NCBI RefSeq assembly: GCF_002813775.1
Contig: NZ_CP020372.1
Coordinates: 1-64,000, forward strand
Origin: Candidatus Thiodictyon syntrophicum
Lineage (GTDB): Bacteria > Pseudomonadota > Gammaproteobacteria > Chromatiales > Chromatiaceae
Reading direction: 5' to 3'
Length of the DNA: 64,000 bases
Shown: in pieces, positions 62,927-64,000 of the stretch
How the letters are laid out: each line of letters starts with the position of its first letter
Position numbering within the stretch: position 1 is the stretch's first letter
Notes under the pieces: model-generated
What the model saw: only the letters and a program-made list of their open reading frames with translations
Database searches by the model: none
What the model was told of the DNA's origin: nothing
Position numbers and translations under genes: made by a program

Positions 62927-64000
62927 ATGATCCGCCGACTTGCGTTTCTCCTGATAGCCGCCCTCATGGGCGCTCCCGCACCGGCCGCACTGGGACCCAA
63001 GCCCCCGCCCGTCCCCGTGGCGGACCAGGCGGCGGCCATCGACTACGATCGTGATGTCCAACCGATCTTCAATCGTCGCTGCATCGCCTGCCACGGCTGT
63101 CTGGGCTCGCCCTGCAATTTGAAACTGGACACCTTCGCGGGCGTGCAGCGCGGCGCCTTCGCCCTCAACCCCTATGCGAGCCACCTCGGTGCCTATCCCC
63201 GCACCGACATGGACGCGGCCTCGACCCTCGAAGAGTGGCGCAAGATCGGTTTTTACCCGGTACTGGCCCAGGACGGCGGCGCCCGGGAGAATCTCGACGG
63301 GTCGCTCATGTACCGGATGCTGGCCGCGGGCAGCGCCAACAATCGGCCGGGGTTCTCACGCGAGGCCCTGACCCCGGCCTACGCCAGGCGCTATGCCTAC
63401 GCCTGCCCCGCCACCCCCGCCGCGCTCGAGGCCCAACTGGCGCAGAACCCGGCCCAGGGGATGCCCTTCGGGCTGCCCGCCATCGATCCCCAGGATTTCG
63501 ACACCCTCACGCGCTGGATCGGCGCGGGTGCCCCGGGCCCGACCCCGCGAGCGCAGGAAGCAGCCGCCCGGGTCACCCACCCGGAGGCCGTGGCACGCTG
63601 GGAGACCTTCTTCAACGACCCGGACCCGCGCCGGCAACTCGTCTCGCGCTATATCTTTGAGCATGTCTATCTGGCCAGCCTGGTCCTCGAGGAGGAGCCC
63701 GAGGCGCACTTCCGACTCGTGCGCTCCTCCACCCCGCCGGGGGAACCGGTGGCGATCATCGGTACCGGTCTGCCCTATGACGACCCCTATGCCTATGCCG
63801 GGGTGAAGCGCTTCTGGTATCGCCTGCAAAAGGACATCGGGGCGCCGATGCAGAAGAACCTCTTCCTGTGGCGTCTCAAGCGCGCCGACATCGCCCACCT
63901 GACCGACCTCTTCCTGGGTCCGGACGGACCAGGTGCGCATTGGGACGCCCAGGCCCCGCTCGACCCGCCTTGGGGCATCGGCAACCCCTTCAGCGTCTTT
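62927..64000 (+). CDS. cti: Fatty acid cis/trans isomerase (partial, runs off the window)
   Basis: The first 358 residues of a Cti protein. A signal peptide (MIRRLAFLLIAALMGAPAPA) is followed by YDRDVQPIFNRRCIACHGC, with a c-type heme site CIACH at 52-56, and by CNLKLDTFAGVQRG, MLAAGSANNRPGF and IFEHVYLASLVLEEEPEAHF, all typical. Cti is a periplasmic heme enzyme that isomerises cis to trans unsaturated membrane fatty acids under solvent or heat stress. About half of the protein (full length about 750-780 aa) lies beyond the window; it is open to the last base. Confidence 0.9.
   Translation, partial: MIRRLAFLLIAALMGAPAPAALGPKPPPVPVADQAAAIDYDRDVQPIFNRRCIACHGCLGSPCNLKLDTFAGVQRGAFALNPYASHLGAYPRTDMDAASTLEEWRKIGFYPVLAQDGGARENLDGSLMYRMLAAGSANNRPGFSREALTPAYARRYAYACPATPAALEAQLAQNPAQGMPFGLPAIDPQDFDTLTRWIGAGAPGPTPRAQEAAARVTHPEAVARWETFFNDPDPRRQLVSRYIFEHVYLASLVLEEEPEAHFRLVRSSTPPGEPVAIIGTGLPYDDPYAYAGVKRFWYRLQKDIGAPMQKNLFLWRLKRADIAHLTDLFLGPDGPGAHWDAQAPLDPPWGIGNPFSVF

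Noticed and set aside
1-64000. tRNA, rRNA or riboswitch genes
   Set aside because: None recognised on reading both strands; no CCA-ending cloverleaf-like block or rRNA motif was noticed, though a covariance search was not possible.

Overview
The window is a high-GC stretch of a purple sulfur bacterium (Gammaproteobacteria, Chromatiaceae). This follows from anoxygenic photosynthesis genes of the Chromatiaceae type (LH2 alpha chains beginning MKVPYL, a pufBALMC operon followed by a second pufBA pair), a carotenoid gene set matching okenone synthesis (crtE, crtB, crtI, crtY, crtU, crtC, crtF and two crtD paralogues) and a gas-vesicle gene (gvpA). Okenone plus gas vesicles points to Thiodictyon, Lamprocystis or relatives; I recall that the CruO/CruS carotene ketolases were described from Thiodictyon sp. 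CAD16. The genus is inference. A plasmid-type ParB begins at base 1, so the sequence may start at the conventional origin of a replicon, possibly a plasmid.

Layout. 1-13.8 kb is accessory sequence: parB, small membrane proteins, a cold-shock/excalibur fusion, a LysM surface protein with a K+ channel gene, a bacteriophytochrome with a GGDEF-like domain, a cytochrome b561 and a DUF2868/DUF3482 GTPase pair. 13.8-21.1 kb holds an IS66-like remnant, two LH2 operons of the form BABA on the minus strand, an orphan LH2 beta gene with an N-terminal repeat extension, and a crtF-dxs operon on the plus strand. 21.2-31.4 kb is the okenone block: crtU, crtY, an unknown tail-anchored protein, two crtD paralogues, crtC and pucC. 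31.7-42.8 kb is the core photosynthesis superoperon crtE-(crtF remnant)-bchCXYZ-pufQBALMC-pufBA, ended by a clear terminator. 42.9-48.3 kb carries idi-yjbQ-RuBisCO-like protein and crtI-crtB. 48.7-64 kb is accessory again: an SDR, a DUF29 protein, a split TRAP transporter with a truncated toxin gene, gvpA, a permease, a deleted GH72-like gene, ppk2, a gamma carbonic anhydrase, an HdeD-like protein and the start of a fatty-acid cis/trans isomerase.

How the genes fit together. dxs and idi supply C5 units, crtE makes GGPP, crtB and crtI make lycopene, crtY and crtU would make the aromatic chi ring, and crtC, crtF and a CrtD-type ketolase would modify the psi end. bchCXYZ carries out late steps to bacteriochlorophyll a. 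puf and puc genes encode the reaction centre, LH1 and LH2, and pucC is an assembly factor. Seven TGT-N12-ACA palindromes of the PpsR/CrtJ type lie at the promoters of both LH2 operons (two each), the orphan beta gene, crtE and bchC, and an eighth precedes crtI. This suggests one redox/light regulon. A second shared promoter form (TTGACTGGG...GTCTAT) precedes crtF and crtE and occurs once without a gene.

Signs of remodelling: a decayed second crtF between crtE and bchC, the promoter copy without a gene, an IS66 remnant, a truncated DUF5615 toxin beside an inverted dctP, and a GH72-like gene with an internal deletion. No tRNA, rRNA or CRISPR array was seen.
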